Shown: piece by piece, positions 14,812 to 20,951 of the stretch
Layout of the letters: every line of letters begins with the position of its first letter
Position numbering within the stretch: the first letter of the stretch is position 1
NCBI GenBank assembly: GCA_050290145.1
Contig: JBNKHC010000283.1
Coordinates: forward strand, 1 to 23,381
DNA length: 23,381 bases
Direction: 5' to 3'
Source of the DNA: Pelagibius sp050290145
Lineage (GTDB): Bacteria; Pseudomonadota; Alphaproteobacteria; Kiloniellales; Kiloniellaceae
Notes under the pieces: model-generated
Seen by the model: the letters and a program-made list of their open reading frames with translations, nothing else
What the model was told of the DNA's origin: nothing
Databases searched by the model: none
Made by a program: the position numbers and the translations under genes

Positions 14812-16041
14812 TTAATGCGATGCGGCGGAGAGCATGACCTGCAGCAGGACGTTGGCCCCGGCGGCGATCTCCGCCGGCGCGGTGTATTCCCGCACGTTGT
14901 GGCTGATGCCGTCCTTGGAGGGCACGAAGATCATGGCCGTGGGGCAGTTGGGCGCGAACATCTGGGCGTCGTGGCCGGCGCCTGAGGGCATGCGCTTCAC
15001 CGAACAGCCGAGGCCGGCGGCGGTCTCGGCCACCAGGTCGATCATGCCCGGATCGAAGTCGACGGGTTCGAAACGCGCCAGGGACCGCGCGGTGATCTCG
15101 ACGCCTTCCTCCCGCGCCAGCTCGCGCAGCTTCTCGGCCATCATGGCCTCGGCCTGCTGCAGCTTCGCCTCGTCGGTGTTGCGCAGGTCTACGGTCACCT
15201 TGGCGCGCCGCGCGATGACATTCACCAGGTTGGGCTCCAGCTCGATGACGCCGCAGGTGGCGACCTGGTCGCCGCCCATGTCGCGGGCGATCTGCCGCGC
15301 CGTGGTGGCAATGGCCGCGGCCACGTAGCCGGCATCGTGGCGCAGGCGCATGGGTGTCGTGCCGGCGTGGTTGGAGGTGCCGGCGATGGTGTATTCGGTC
15401 CAGGAGATGCCCTGCACGCCGGTGACGGCGCCGATCTCGACGCCCTCCTCTTCCAGCACCGGGCCCTGCTCGACGTGCAGTTCGAAGAAGACCTTGGCGC
15501 GCAAGCCGCCGACCGGGGTTTCCCCGGCATAGCCGATGCGCGCCAGGTCGTCGCCCACCGTGGTGCCGTCGATGCCCAGGGTGGCGAGGCAGTCGTCCAG
15601 GGAAAGCGCGCCCTGGTGCACGCCGCTGCCCATCATGTCGGGAGCGAAGCGGGCGCCCTCCTCGTTGGTGAAAAATCCGACGGCCAGCGGATGGCGGGTG
15701 GTCACCCCGGCGTCGTTCAAAGTCTCCACGACCTCCAGCCCGGCGAGGACGCCCAGGTTGCCGTCGTAGAGCCCGCCGGTGGCCACGGTGTCGATGTGGG
15801 AGCCGGTCATGACCGGCGGGCCGTCGGTCTCGCCCGGGCGCAGGCCGACCACGTTGCCGATGCGGTCGACGGTGACCTCCAGGCCCAGCTCGCGCATCCA
15901 GCCGACGACCAGATCGCGTCCGGCCTTGTCCTCCCCGGTGAGCGCCAGGCGGCAGACGCCGCCGCCCTCCAGGGCGCCGACCTGCCCCAGGCGCTGCAGC
16001 CGGTCCATCAGGCGGTCGAGGTCGATGCGCAGATTGCTCAT
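14812..16041 (-). CDS. N-carbamoyl-L-amino acid hydrolase-type M20 enzyme
   Basis: The 409-residue protein is a metallo-carbamoylase of the M20 hydantoinase/carbamoylase family. Ligands are His82 (GSHIDTV), Asp93 (GLYDGNLG), Glu127/Glu128 (TNEEGARF), His189 (ELHVEQGP) and His357 (SGAGHDA). The dimer-interface signature GTSNHAGTTP (221-230) and GISHNVREY near the end are present. Such enzymes release ammonia and CO2 from N-carbamoyl-L-amino acids or related ureido acids. It lies between dctP and the D-carbamoylase gene in one operon, which suggests that both enantiomers of an imported carbamoyl acid can be processed. It is only a distant paralogue of the M20 enzyme at 5494-6780. The substrate could also be allantoate or ureidoglycine-like compounds. 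Confidence 0.9.
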   Translation of the reverse strand: MSNLRIDLDRLMDRLQRLGQVGALEGGGVCRLALTGEDKAGRDLVVGWMRELGLEVTVDRIGNVVGLRPGETDGPPVMTGSHIDTVATGGLYDGNLGVLAGLEVVETLNDAGVTTRHPLAVGFFTNEEGARFAPDMMGSGVHQGALSLDDCLATLGIDGTTVGDDLARIGYAGETPVGGLRAKVFFELHVEQGPVLEEEGVEIGAVTGVQGISWTEYTIAGTSNHAGTTPMRLRHDAGYVAAAIATTARQIARDMGGDQVATCGVIELEPNLVNVIARRAKVTVDLRNTDEAKLQQAEAMMAEKLRELAREEGVEITARSLARFEPVDFDPGMIDLVAETAAGLGCSVKRMPSGAGHDAQMFAPNCPTAMIFVPSKDGISHNVREYTAPAEIAAGANVLLQVMLSAASH

Positions 16042-16058
16042 GTTGTCTCTGGTCTTCT

Positions 16059-16097
16059 CGCCTGCAGAGGCGGGACCGGACGCCGCGGCGCCCGGTC
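16059..16097 (-). promoter_or_regulatory. tandem small stem-loops between dctP and the carbamoylase gene
   Basis: The 82-base gap after dctP holds CGCCT-GCAG-AGGCG (16059-16072). It is followed by a second hairpin with GACCGG at 16074-16079 and CCGGTC at 16092-16097 around a G/C-rich inner stem. No T-run follows. They may protect the dctP mRNA end or attenuate transcription into the enzyme genes. Confidence 0.5.
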
Positions 16098-16123
16098 TCC
16101 TCCTCGTGGCAGGGCAAAGCGCC

Positions 16124-17167
16124 TTACATGGAGGCCTTGTCGATGGCTTCCATCATGGCGTTCAGCATGTCGACGCCTTCGGCCCCGAGGTTCTCCTCGA
16201 TCAGCTTGCGCACGGCAGGCTGGGCGGCGGCGGCGAACTTCTTCTGCTCTTCCGGCGTCACCACGTTGACTTCCATCTTCTCGGCCAGCTTGGGCAGGCC
16301 GCGCTCGGAAGCCTCGATGACGCGGGACACGCCGCGGCCGGCTTCGGTCGCGACCTCGGAGGCCCACAACACGATTTCCTGGTGCTCGGGGCTCAGGCTG
16401 TTGAAGAAGTCCTGGTTCATAGTCCAGATATAAGGCGTGATCACGTGGTTGGTGATCGAGAGATACTTCTGGACCTCGTCGAACTTGGCGAAGGCGATGA
16501 TCGGAATGGGGTTCATCTGGCCGTGCGCCACGCCGGTCTGCAGCGAGGTGTAGACCTCGGCCCAGGGCAGCGGGGTCGCCTGGGCGCCCAGGGAATCGAC
16601 CATGGCCTTGTGGGTCGGCAGGGTCATGGTGCGGATCTTCAGGCCCTTCATGTCCTCCACCGTCTCGATGGGATGCTCGGAATTGGAGAAGGCGAAGAAG
16701 CCGCCGGAGTCGATCATGCCCAGCACCTTCAGGCCGGTCTTGGCCTCCAGGTCGCCGGTGAACTTCTTGCCGAACTCGCTGCGCTGGTCGATGACGCGGC
16801 TGGCCACGGCGATGTTCGGGAAGGCGAAGGGAATGTCGAAGACGCCGACCAGCGGATAGTGCTGGGCGATGCCGCCGGCCGAGGAAATGGTGGACTCGAC
16901 GATGCCGTCGCGCACCTGCTGGATGACCTCGTTGTCCTTGCCCAGCTGACCGTTGGGATAGAGCTTCACCTCGATCTCGCCGCCGCTGGCAGATTCCACC
17001 AGCGACTTGAAGATGGCGGCCATCGCGCCGGAGTGGCTCTCGAAGGGATCGGCCGGGTTCAGGTGACCGACGCGGATGGTCACGTCAGCGGCCAGCGCCG
17101 GGCCGGCAAAGCTGGCGGCGACCAGGGCCGCCGCAGCGGTTGTCGTCAGCTTTTTCATTACAGTCAT
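16124..17167 (-). CDS. dctP: TRAP transporter substrate-binding protein, DctP family
   Basis: The 347-residue protein has a Sec signal peptide (cleavage after AGPALA) and the DctP fold starting DVTIRVGHLNPADPFESHSGA. The conserved carboxylate-binding arginine is Arg179 in GLKIRTM, followed by the typical PLPWAEVYTSLQTGVAHGQMNP segment. TRAP binding proteins present organic acids, often carboxylates, to the DctQM permease using the sodium gradient. The neighbouring carbamoylases make N-carbamoyl amino acids plausible ligands, but this is inference. A perfect AGGAGG at 17175-17180 with a 7-base spacer supports the start. It lies 66 bases downstream of dctM, with a stem-loop in the gap. Confidence 0.93.
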   Translation of the reverse strand: MTVMKKLTTTAAAALVAASFAGPALAADVTIRVGHLNPADPFESHSGAMAAIFKSLVESASGGEIEVKLYPNGQLGKDNEVIQQVRDGIVESTISSAGGIAQHYPLVGVFDIPFAFPNIAVASRVIDQRSEFGKKFTGDLEAKTGLKVLGMIDSGGFFAFSNSEHPIETVEDMKGLKIRTMTLPTHKAMVDSLGAQATPLPWAEVYTSLQTGVAHGQMNPIPIIAFAKFDEVQKYLSITNHVITPYIWTMNQDFFNSLSPEHQEIVLWASEVATEAGRGVSRVIEASERGLPKLAEKMEVNVVTPEEQKKFAAAAQPAVRKLIEENLGAEGVDMLNAMMEAIDKASM

Positions 17168-17193
17168 TTTTTTGCCTCCTAGTTCAGTTTCTT

Positions 17194-17209
17194 GGGGGTT
17201 TCAGCCCCC
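17194..17209 (-). promoter_or_regulatory. small stem-loop upstream of dctP
   Basis: GGGGG and CCCCC arms around a six-base loop lie in the dctM-dctP gap. The stem is short, and no T-run follows in the transcribed direction. It may be an mRNA-processing or stability element that keeps dctP message high. The evidence is the palindrome alone. Confidence 0.4.
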
Positions 17210-17233
17210 GCGGTTGACAGCGATAACGGATAG

Positions 17234-18514
17234 CTACAGGCCGAGCAGGCGCGGCACGGCCAGGGTCATGTCCGCCCAGTAGGCGACCACGAAGAGCACG
17301 ATCACCTCGGCTACCAGGAAGGGCCACAGCGAGCGGGTGATGTTCTCGATCTTCTCCTTGGTCACCGAGGCCAGCACGAAAAGGCAGGCGCCCACCGGCG
17401 GCGTCATGAGGGAGATGTTCAAAGCCAGGATGATCATGATGCCGGCATGCACCGGGTCCATGCCGATCTTGAGGGTCAGCGGCGCCAGCACCGGCGCCAG
17501 GATGATCAGCGTCGCGTTGATGTCCATGAAGAGGCCGATGAACAGCAGCAGCGCGATGATCAGGCCGATGATCACCCGCGGATCGTCGGACAGCAGGAAG
17601 AAGCTCTCGGCGACCGCCTGGGGGATCTGGTTGAAGGTCATCCACCAGCCGAGGATCGAGGCCGAGGCGATGATGAGAAAGATCACCCCGGTGATGCGCA
17701 CGGTGCGCACGCACATCTCGTAGAGGTCCTGGAAGGTCAGGCGGCGATAGATCAGTCCGCCGACCACCAGGGCGTAGAACACGGCGATGGAGGCGGCCTC
17801 GGTCGGCGTGGCGATGCCGCCCAGGATGGAGCCGAGGATGAAGATGGGCAGCACCAAAGCCAGCAGCGACTTGCGGAAGGCGAAGATGATCTCCCTCAGC
17901 TTCGGCCCGCCCTCGGCCTTGGGCAGGTTGAGGCGCTTGCCCAGCAGCCCGATGACCGCCATGCAGATGGCACAGATCAGCAGGCCCGGCACGATGCCGG
18001 CGGCGAAGAGCCCGGCGATGGAGACGCCCATGATGGAGCCGTAGATCACCATCAGGGTGGAGGGCGGGATGGTCGGGCCGATGATGGAGCCGGCCGCCGT
18101 CACCGCGCAGGCGAAGGGCTTGGTGTAGCCCTGCTTCACCATGGCCGGCACCAGGGTGTTGCCGAAGGCCGCGGCATCGGCTGTGGCCGCGCCGGTGATG
18201 CCGGCGAACATGACCGAGGCCACCATGTTGGAGTGCGCCATGCCGCCGCGCATCCAGCCGACCAGCGCCGCGGCGAACTGCACCAGGCTGGTGGTGATGC
18301 CCGAGCGGTTCATGATCTCGCCGGCCAGGATGAAGAAGGGCATGGCCAGGAAGGGAAAGAGGTCGAGGCCGGCGAACATGCGGTCCGGCGCCATCATGAG
18401 GAAGCGCCCGCCGCCCATGTCGAAGATGCCGACCATGCCCGCGATGCCCAGCGCGAAGCCGACCGGCATGCCGAGGATGAGAAGACCGAAGAAGGCGACA
18501 GCGACCCATATCAT
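17234..18514 (-). CDS. dctM: TRAP transporter large permease subunit, DctM family
   Basis: The 426-residue polytopic protein has about 12 hydrophobic segments and DctM family stretches such as LFPFLAMPFFILAGEIMNRSGI, SVMFAGITGAATADAAAFG and IIGPTIPPSTLMVIYG. It forms the sodium-coupled channel of the TRAP system. The frame is intact. The start ATG at 18514 lies only 8 bases after the terminal repeat and flanking TA of an inserted 258-bp element, and AGTAGG from the element end is the nearest Shine-Dalgarno-like sequence. In most TRAP operons dctQ and dctM abut or overlap, so this separation from dctQ is unusual. Confidence 0.94.
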   Translation of the reverse strand: MIWVAVAFFGLLILGMPVGFALGIAGMVGIFDMGGGRFLMMAPDRMFAGLDLFPFLAMPFFILAGEIMNRSGITTSLVQFAAALVGWMRGGMAHSNMVASVMFAGITGAATADAAAFGNTLVPAMVKQGYTKPFACAVTAAGSIIGPTIPPSTLMVIYGSIMGVSIAGLFAAGIVPGLLICAICMAVIGLLGKRLNLPKAEGGPKLREIIFAFRKSLLALVLPIFILGSILGGIATPTEAASIAVFYALVVGGLIYRRLTFQDLYEMCVRTVRITGVIFLIIASASILGWWMTFNQIPQAVAESFFLLSDDPRVIIGLIIALLLFIGLFMDINATLIILAPVLAPLTLKIGMDPVHAGIMIILALNISLMTPPVGACLFVLASVTKEKIENITRSLWPFLVAEVIVLFVVAYWADMTLAVPRLLGL

Positions 18515-18522
18515 AGCCAGTA

Positions 18523-18552
18523 CCTACTATGAGGATTAAGTGTGTCATGAGA
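18523..18552 (+). repeat. left terminal inverted repeat of the 258-bp element
   Basis: The repeat pairs with 18751-18780. The first 16 bases (CCTACTATGAGGATTA) are identical in both copies, followed by GTG, G and CATGAGA blocks with single transitions between them. Identity also extends outwards over the flanking AGTA/TACT. Confidence 0.85.
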
Positions 18553-18646
18553 CGGGTGGGCGCGTCCCGTGGCCAGGAGCGCCGGTGCTGGCGATGTGGC
18601 GCATCGGCAAGCCGGCGCGACGACGTCCACGGGTCGCGCCCAGCCG
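18553..18646 (+). repeat. left hairpin arm of the 258-bp element
   Basis: Bases 553-572 pair with 627-646 (last three digits), giving 18 of 20 pairs. Inside, GCGCCGG (18579-18585) pairs with CCGGCGC (18612-18618). The tip is CGATG-TGGCG-CATCG (18592-18606). Confidence 0.8.
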
Positions 18647-18655
18647 CCCGAAGGG

Positions 18656-18750
18656 TCGCTTTTCGACCCGCAGCCGGGGCGGCGCGGCGCTTGCCCGATG
18701 TGCCGCATCGCGCTGCGCACGGCTTCTACCGGCTGCGGTCGAAAAGACGA
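18656..18750 (+). repeat. right hairpin arm of the 258-bp element
   Basis: Bases 656-677 pair with 729-750 (last three digits), giving about 21 pairs with two single-base bulges. Inside, 18682-18689 pairs with 18711-18718, including one G-T. The tip is CGATG-TGCCG-CATCG (18696-18710). It mirrors the left arm in position and tip sequence. Confidence 0.8.
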
Positions 18751-18780
18751 TCTCATGGCGCACCTAATCCTCATAGTAGG
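18751..18780 (-). repeat. right terminal inverted repeat of the 258-bp element
   Basis: This is the inverted partner of 18523-18552, 27 of 30 matching. Its outer end lies 2 bases from the dctQ stop codon. Confidence 0.85.
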
Positions 18781-18782
18781 TA

Positions 18783-19301
18783 CTAGATCTCCGCCCGCTC
18801 GGCGGCGGTGACGCCGTCCTCGGAAAAGAAGTCATGGATGGCGACCAGCACCAGCTGGACGCAGGCCAGGCCCGCGGCCAATGGCACGCCGATGAAGGGG
18901 TAGGCCTTGGGCAGGCCACCGATCATGGTGTAGCGGCTGAAACCGCGTTCGACGAAGTCGACGCCGTAGACGGCGATGATCGCGAAGAAGCCGAAGGCAA
19001 TGATGTCGAAGGCGACCGCCAGCCACTTGCGCAGCCCCGGCGGGAACTGATCGAAGAACACCAGCATGCCGATGTGCTCGCGGTGGCTGATGCCGCTGGA
19101 GACGGCCAGCAGGGCCGCCCAGATCATCAGGTAGCGGGCCAGTTCCTCGGTGAAGGTCCAGCTGACCGGCAGGATGTAGCGCACCAGGACGCCGAGCCAG
19201 ACGTCGAGGATCAGCAGTACGAGGAGGAGTACGCAGAAGCGCTCCACCAGCCAGTTCAACCGGCGGCTCGCCCGGATGGCTTTCTGGTCCAGTCCCCTCA
19301 C
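18783..19301 (-). CDS. dctQ: TRAP transporter small permease subunit, DctQ family
   Basis: The 172-residue protein shows four hydrophobic segments (about 23-45, 56-74, 96-118 and 137-158) and DctQ-type stretches such as RYILPVSWTFTEELARYLMIWAALLAVSSG. It pairs with DctM in the inner membrane. The start is a GTG with AGGCGGG just upstream. It is the first gene of the TRAP-carbamoylase operon and divergent from the RpiR regulator. The stop codon lies right next to the inserted element; the coding sequence itself looks complete, so the insertion did not truncate it. Confidence 0.92.
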   Translation of the reverse strand: MRGLDQKAIRASRRLNWLVERFCVLLLVLLILDVWLGVLVRYILPVSWTFTEELARYLMIWAALLAVSSGISHREHIGMLVFFDQFPPGLRKWLAVAFDIIAFGFFAIIAVYGVDFVERGFSRYTMIGGLPKAYPFIGVPLAAGLACVQLVLVAIHDFFSEDGVTAAERAEI

Positions 19302-19351
19302 TCTACCCGCCTAGCCCTGTGAATTATGTTTTTGCTTTGCAGCATGTACTC

Positions 19352-19360
19352 TGAAATTCA
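19352..19360. promoter_or_regulatory. second TGAA-TTCA palindrome in the dctQ promoter region
   Basis: TGAAATTCA is a 9-base palindrome resembling half of the 19383-19398 site. It lies downstream of the TTGACA in the dctQ direction, where a bound repressor would block transcription. It is short enough to occur by chance. Confidence 0.35.
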
Positions 19361-19382
19361 TTTTTTGGATTGTCAAGAAAAC

Positions 19383-19398
19383 TGAAACTTGAGTTTCA
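19383..19398. promoter_or_regulatory. putative RpiR operator TGAAACTTGAGTTTCA
   Basis: A 16-base palindrome with 7-bp arms (TGAAACT and AGTTTCA) lies between divergent genes, just upstream of the leftward TTGACA. TGAAA/TTTCA half-sites are common in operators of RpiR-family regulators, so the neighbouring regulator is the obvious candidate; that binding is inferred. Confidence 0.55.
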
Positions 19399-19457
19399 AC
19401 CACGGGACGCCTAGCCTGGATGGCGTTCGCCCGAGAGAGAGGGCCGGAGACAGAGGA

Positions 19458-20387
19458 ATGGCCGCCAAGAAAACCCGCCGCAGCCCGCCAAACGGCAAGG
19501 CGCCCGCCCGCAACGCCGGGGACAACGCCGGCTCCAGCGGGCCCCACGGGGCCTCCGTCGAGAGCCGCATCCAGGCGAGCTATGGCGAACTGCCCGAGAG
19601 CGAGCGCCGCATCGCCGACCTGATCCTGGAATTCCCCGGCGAGATGGCCGCCTACTCCGCCACCGAGCTGGCCGAGCTCTCCGGCGGCTCCAAAGCGGCG
19701 GTGACACGGCTGGTCCAGCGTATCGGTTTTGCCAACTACGACGAGGCGCGCCGCGCCGCCCGCGACGCCCAGAGCTGGGGCTCGCCGCTCTACCTCATGC
19801 AGCGCGAGACGAAGAAATCCGGCTTCAGCGCCCGGGTGCGCGCCCATATCGAGCAGGACATGCAGAACATCTCCTTCACCCTGGAGGGGCTGCGCGCCGA
19901 TTCCTTCAACGAGATGGTGACGGCGATCTGCAAGGCGCGGCGCGTCTTCCTGCTCGGCTACCGCAACAGCCACTACCTGGCCGGCTATGCGCGCTGGCAG
20001 ATCATCCAGGGGCGCGGCGACGTCTACCTGCTGCCCGCCGCCGGCGAGACCATCGCCGAGGAAATCGCCGACTTCTCCGCCGAGGACCTGCTGATCGTCA
20101 TCGGCTTCCGCCGCCGCCTGCCCCAGCTGCCGCAGGCCATGGCCGCCGCCGCCGCCGGGGGCACGCGCATCCTCTACATCACCGACCGCGCCGCCAAGCC
20201 GTCACCCCACGCCACCTGGACCATCCCCTGCGGCGTACGCGGCATGGACTTCTTCGACCGCTATGCCGCGGCCATGTCGCTGCTGCACTTCCTCTGCGTC
20301 GCGGTGATGGAGAAGCTCGGCGCCGGCGGCCGCAGCCGCCTGCAGCACATCGAAAAGCTGCACGAGGACCTGCACGACTTCGATTGA
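19458..20387 (+). CDS. RpiR/MurR-family transcriptional regulator (HTH + SIS domain)
   Basis: The 309-residue protein has a basic, disordered N-terminus (1-32) and a HTH_6 domain (about 33-108; LPESERRIADLILEFPGEMAAYSATELAELSGGSKAAVTRLVQRIGFANYDEARR in outline). A SIS domain (about 140-280) senses a ligand, classically a sugar phosphate. Here the location next to a TRAP and carbamoylase operon suggests an amino acid-related or ureide-related inducer, which is inference. The ATG at 19458 is preferred over an upstream TTG at 19389, because the TTG lies inside the palindromic operator and GGAGA precedes the ATG. It converges with the hydrogenase-like operon, 14 bases away. Confidence 0.9.
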   Translation: MAAKKTRRSPPNGKAPARNAGDNAGSSGPHGASVESRIQASYGELPESERRIADLILEFPGEMAAYSATELAELSGGSKAAVTRLVQRIGFANYDEARRAARDAQSWGSPLYLMQRETKKSGFSARVRAHIEQDMQNISFTLEGLRADSFNEMVTAICKARRVFLLGYRNSHYLAGYARWQIIQGRGDVYLLPAAGETIAEEIADFSAEDLLIVIGFRRRLPQLPQAMAAAAAGGTRILYITDRAAKPSPHATWTIPCGVRGMDFFDRYAAAMSLLHFLCVAVMEKLGAGGRSRLQHIEKLHEDLHDFD

Positions 20388-20401
20388 GGGTCCAGGTTGC
20401 C

Positions 20402-20941
20402 TCAGCCCACCTTTGTTGATAGCGGCGCAGCGCCAGCATCGAGCAGCGCGAGCAGACCCTGCAACAGCTGCGTCGGGCTGGGCGGGCAGCCCGGAATGTG
20501 CAGGTCGACGGGAAGAAGCTCCCCGACGCCGCCGACAACGGCGTAGCTGCCGGCAAAGCAGCCACCGTCACGCGCGCAGTCGCCCACCGCGACAACCCAC
20601 TTGGGCGCGGGGGTGGCATTGTAGGTGCGCTCCAGCGCTTCCGCCATGTTCCTGGTCACCGGGCCGGTCACCAGCAGCACGTCGGCATGGCGCGGCGAGG
20701 CGACGAAATGAATGCCGAAGCGCTCCAGGTCATAATAGGGATTGCCCAGGGCATGGATCTCCAGCTCGCAGCCGTTGCACGAACCGGCATCAATCTGGCG
20801 GATCGCCAGGCTGCGGCCGAGGCGCCGGCGCGCCGCGCGCTCGACGCTGGCGGCAAGCTCGGCAACCGCCGCATCGCTGCCTTCCGGCGCCGGCTCCGTC
20901 AGCGGCCGGCGGAAAATGTTGCGGAGCAGGAGATCGCGCAT
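20402..20941 (-). CDS. NuoB/HycG-like [4Fe-4S] small subunit of a group-4 hydrogenase-like complex
   Basis: The 179-residue protein has the cluster ligands of NuoB/HycG/HyfI: Cys55 and Cys58 (DAGSCNGCE), Cys122 (GDCARDGG) and Cys152 (PGCPPSP). This matches the N2-type [4Fe-4S] cluster that passes electrons between the ferredoxin-like subunit and the large-subunit active site. It starts 10 bases after the large-subunit gene, with AGAGG and a 7-base spacer. Between the HyfG-like and HyfI-like genes Escherichia coli has hyfH; here it is absent, so the ferredoxin-like subunit must lie elsewhere or be missing. It is the last gene of this operon. Confidence 0.88.
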   Translation of the reverse strand: MRDLLLRNIFRRPLTEPAPEGSDAAVAELAASVERAARRRLGRSLAIRQIDAGSCNGCELEIHALGNPYYDLERFGIHFVASPRHADVLLVTGPVTRNMAEALERTYNATPAPKWVVAVGDCARDGGCFAGSYAVVGGVGELLPVDLHIPGCPPSPTQLLQGLLALLDAGAAPLSTKVG

Positions 20942-20951
20942 GCTTCAGCCT

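Larger units (their letters stand above)
18523..18780. mobile_element. 258-bp MITE-like structured element with terminal inverted repeats, inserted between dctQ and dctM
   Basis: Both ends carry a 30-base terminal inverted repeat (18523-18552 and 18751-18780) that starts CCTACTATGAGGATTA and matches at 27 of 30 positions; the three differences are transitions. TA flanks both ends (18521-18522 and 18781-18782), as expected for a TA target duplication of IS630/Tc1-type elements. Between the repeats lie two hairpin arms, 18553-18646 and 18656-18750, separated by 9 bases. No protein is supported. Deleting the element and one TA leaves an 8-base gap between the dctQ stop and dctM start. I infer a non-autonomous mobile repeat. 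A structured RNA or regulatory repeat is an alternative. TA alone is weak evidence, because the repeat itself extends as AGTA/TACT. Confidence 0.75.
19302..19457. promoter_or_regulatory. divergent regulatory region between dctQ and the RpiR-family gene
   Basis: The region is strongly A+T-rich in a G+C-rich surrounding. A consensus -35 hexamer TTGACA points leftward to dctQ (complement of 19371-19376), though no clear -10 follows at the right distance. Two palindromes flank it: TGAAATTCA at 19352-19360 and TGAAACTTGAGTTTCA at 19383-19398. GGAGA at 19445-19449 lies 8 bases before the ATG of the regulator gene. Confidence 0.6.

Noticed and set aside
18529..18786. Open reading frames on both strands across the 258-bp element, starting in the inverted repeats (MRI-C- on each strand)
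   Set aside because: They arise because the G/C-rich element has few stops and its ends are symmetrical, giving similar starts on both strands. There is no ribosome binding site, no domain and no codon pattern supporting translation.
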